A stretch of DNA of 8,299 nucleotides, from positions 1 through 8,299 of the forward strand of contig JBEEPK010000108.1 of assembly GCA_041191145.1 (NCBI GenBank). The letters are read 5' to 3'. How positions within the stretch are numbered: position 1 is the stretch's first letter; each line of letters begins with the position of its first letter. This stretch comes from UBA961 sp041191145. Lineage in GTDB: Bacteria > Bacteroidota > Ignavibacteria > Kapaibacteriales > UBA961. Shown here one piece after another: positions 7,623-8,299 of this stretch. Below the pieces are notes generated by a model, which worked only from the letters and a program-made list of their open reading frames with translations, had not been told where the DNA came from and ran no database searches. A program made the translations under genes and the position numbers.

Positions 7623-8299
7623 ATGTCAAGAAGAATGATTCAAAGTATCCTGGAGCAATGTCTTTACTTGACATTGCTCCTAATCATTCTTCAGGGTTGT
7701 GCAAATCCATTGCCGCCCTCTGGTGGACCGCGTGATACAGAGCCACCAAGCATCGTGCGAACGATCCCCATCGATAGAACTCTGCTATTCAGTGAAAACA
7801 CGATTCTTATTGAATTCAGTGAATATGTGGATAGAACCAAAGCCCTTCAAAGCATCATGATCACACCAGCAGTGAAGTATGAAACTTCATGGAGTGGGAA
7901 GGAATTGGAACTTGCAATCACCGAACCATTGCAAAAGAATATCACATATGCATTGTCAATAGGTACTGACTATGCAGACTTTTCAGGCAATAAGCCGAGT
8001 CAATCCCATACGATCATTTTTTCAACGGGAAATTCCCTGGATTCAGGAATGATTCAAGGGAATATATTCGGTCAATCTGCCGGAGCATATGTCTTTCTAC
8101 TTTCGGCGAAGGATTCAATCTCATTTGATCCAAGCAAGCAATCAACCACATATAAAACACAAATTGGAGCGAATGGACAATTCGCTTTCAATGCTTTGAG
8201 CACGGGAACATATCGCATATATGCATTGCAGGACTTGTTCAAAGACGGGCTCTATGATATTGGAACAGATGGATTCGCAATGGCATCAAGAGATATAAC
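7623..8299 (+). CDS. Outer-membrane-type lipoprotein with SbsA/Big_5-like Ig domain, 3' truncated by window end
   Basis: An open frame of 225 codons runs off the right edge, so there is no stop. It starts with MSRRMIQSI, a hydrophobic stretch (LYLTLLLIIL) and a lipobox LQGC with Cys26 as the predicted lipidated residue, i.e. a signal peptidase II signal. Next comes NPLPPSGGPRDTEPPSIV (28-45), a hallmark of a Bacteroidota family of Ig-like lipoproteins. An SbsA/Big_5-type Ig domain follows at ~43-136: 'IPIDRTLLFSENTILIEFSEYVD', 'ELAITEPLQKNITYALSIG' and 'DFSGNKPSQSHTIIFSTG' show the typical post-proline sandwich strands. A second beta domain begins near GMIQGNIFGQSAGAYVFLL, with GTYRIYALQD and DGLYDIGTDGFA, like the carboxypeptidase-regulatory-type or calcium-loop segments usual after it. 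The function of the family is not established; an envelope or surface role is inferred from the lipid anchor. The start is set by the two arginines before the hydrophobic core and by the GAGAGGA motif 9 bases upstream; M5 (base 7635) is a less likely alternative. Confidence 0.87.
   Translation, partial: MSRRMIQSILEQCLYLTLLLIILQGCANPLPPSGGPRDTEPPSIVRTIPIDRTLLFSENTILIEFSEYVDRTKALQSIMITPAVKYETSWSGKELELAITEPLQKNITYALSIGTDYADFSGNKPSQSHTIIFSTGNSLDSGMIQGNIFGQSAGAYVFLLSAKDSISFDPSKQSTTYKTQIGANGQFAFNALSTGTYRIYALQDLFKDGLYDIGTDGFAMASRDI
7630..7692 (+). repeat. Nested perfect inverted repeat: long RNA hairpin over the lipoprotein signal-peptide codons
   Basis: Two perfect 11-bp palindromic pairs are nested. 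The outer arms GAAGAATGATT (7630-7640) and AATCATTCTTC (7682-7692) are exact reverse complements. The inner arms GGAGCAATGTC (7652-7662) and GACATTGCTCC (7670-7680) are also exact, with a 7-base loop TTTACTT. The stems are joined by an asymmetric internal loop of 11 bases on the left and one on the right. Together 22 base pairs are made within 63 bases, starting only 4 bases after the lipoprotein ATG and 10 bases after the maeB stop. No T-run follows the outer arm, so it is not a standard intrinsic terminator. The pairing is seen directly; a role in translational coupling, attenuation or mRNA processing is inference. Confidence 0.8.

Overview
The window reads as a stretch of chromosome from a Bacteroidota/FCB-type Gram-negative bacterium, possibly on the Chlorobi-Ignavibacteria-Kapabacteria side. 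The grounds are these: the partial lipoprotein at the right end belongs to a family (lipobox, then a 'SGGPRDTxPP' motif, then an Ig-like domain) that is characteristic of that group; the TamB-like protein has a C-terminal style seen in those phyla; the malic enzyme gene has no Shine-Dalgarno sequence; and base composition is moderately AT-rich (judged by eye, about 40% GC). This placement is an inference. No rRNA, tRNA, mobile element, CRISPR array or phage gene is visible.

Layout: everything reads on the + strand and is nearly gap-free. (1) Bases 2-5296 hold one very long open frame. Its first ~1,500 residues are an envelope-spanning AsmA/TamB-like protein (N-terminal membrane anchor, long beta-rich body, TamB domain). 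Its last ~255 residues are an apparently intact MlaF-like ABC ATPase. (2) After a 40-base gap comes maeB, a full-length NADP-type malic enzyme with a phosphotransacetylase-like regulatory tail. (3) Three bases after its stop starts an outer-membrane-type lipoprotein with an SbsA/Big_5-like Ig domain, cut off by the window end.

The tight spacing and the lack of a convincing terminator suggest co-transcription. TamB-like proteins and the Mla ABC system both belong to lipid traffic between the inner and outer membranes, so their union in one frame makes functional sense. It is topologically awkward, however: the TamB C-terminus should be periplasmic, while an ATPase needs cytosolic ATP. The ATPase also lacks its usual first beta strand at the junction. 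A recent deletion, an assembly collapse, internal initiation and a genuine new fusion all remain possible. Malic enzyme (malate to pyruvate, yielding NADPH) is a central-metabolism gene with no obvious link to its neighbours.

The other notable item is a nested, perfect double inverted repeat (two 11-bp stems) lying over the signal-peptide codons of the lipoprotein, just behind the maeB stop codon.
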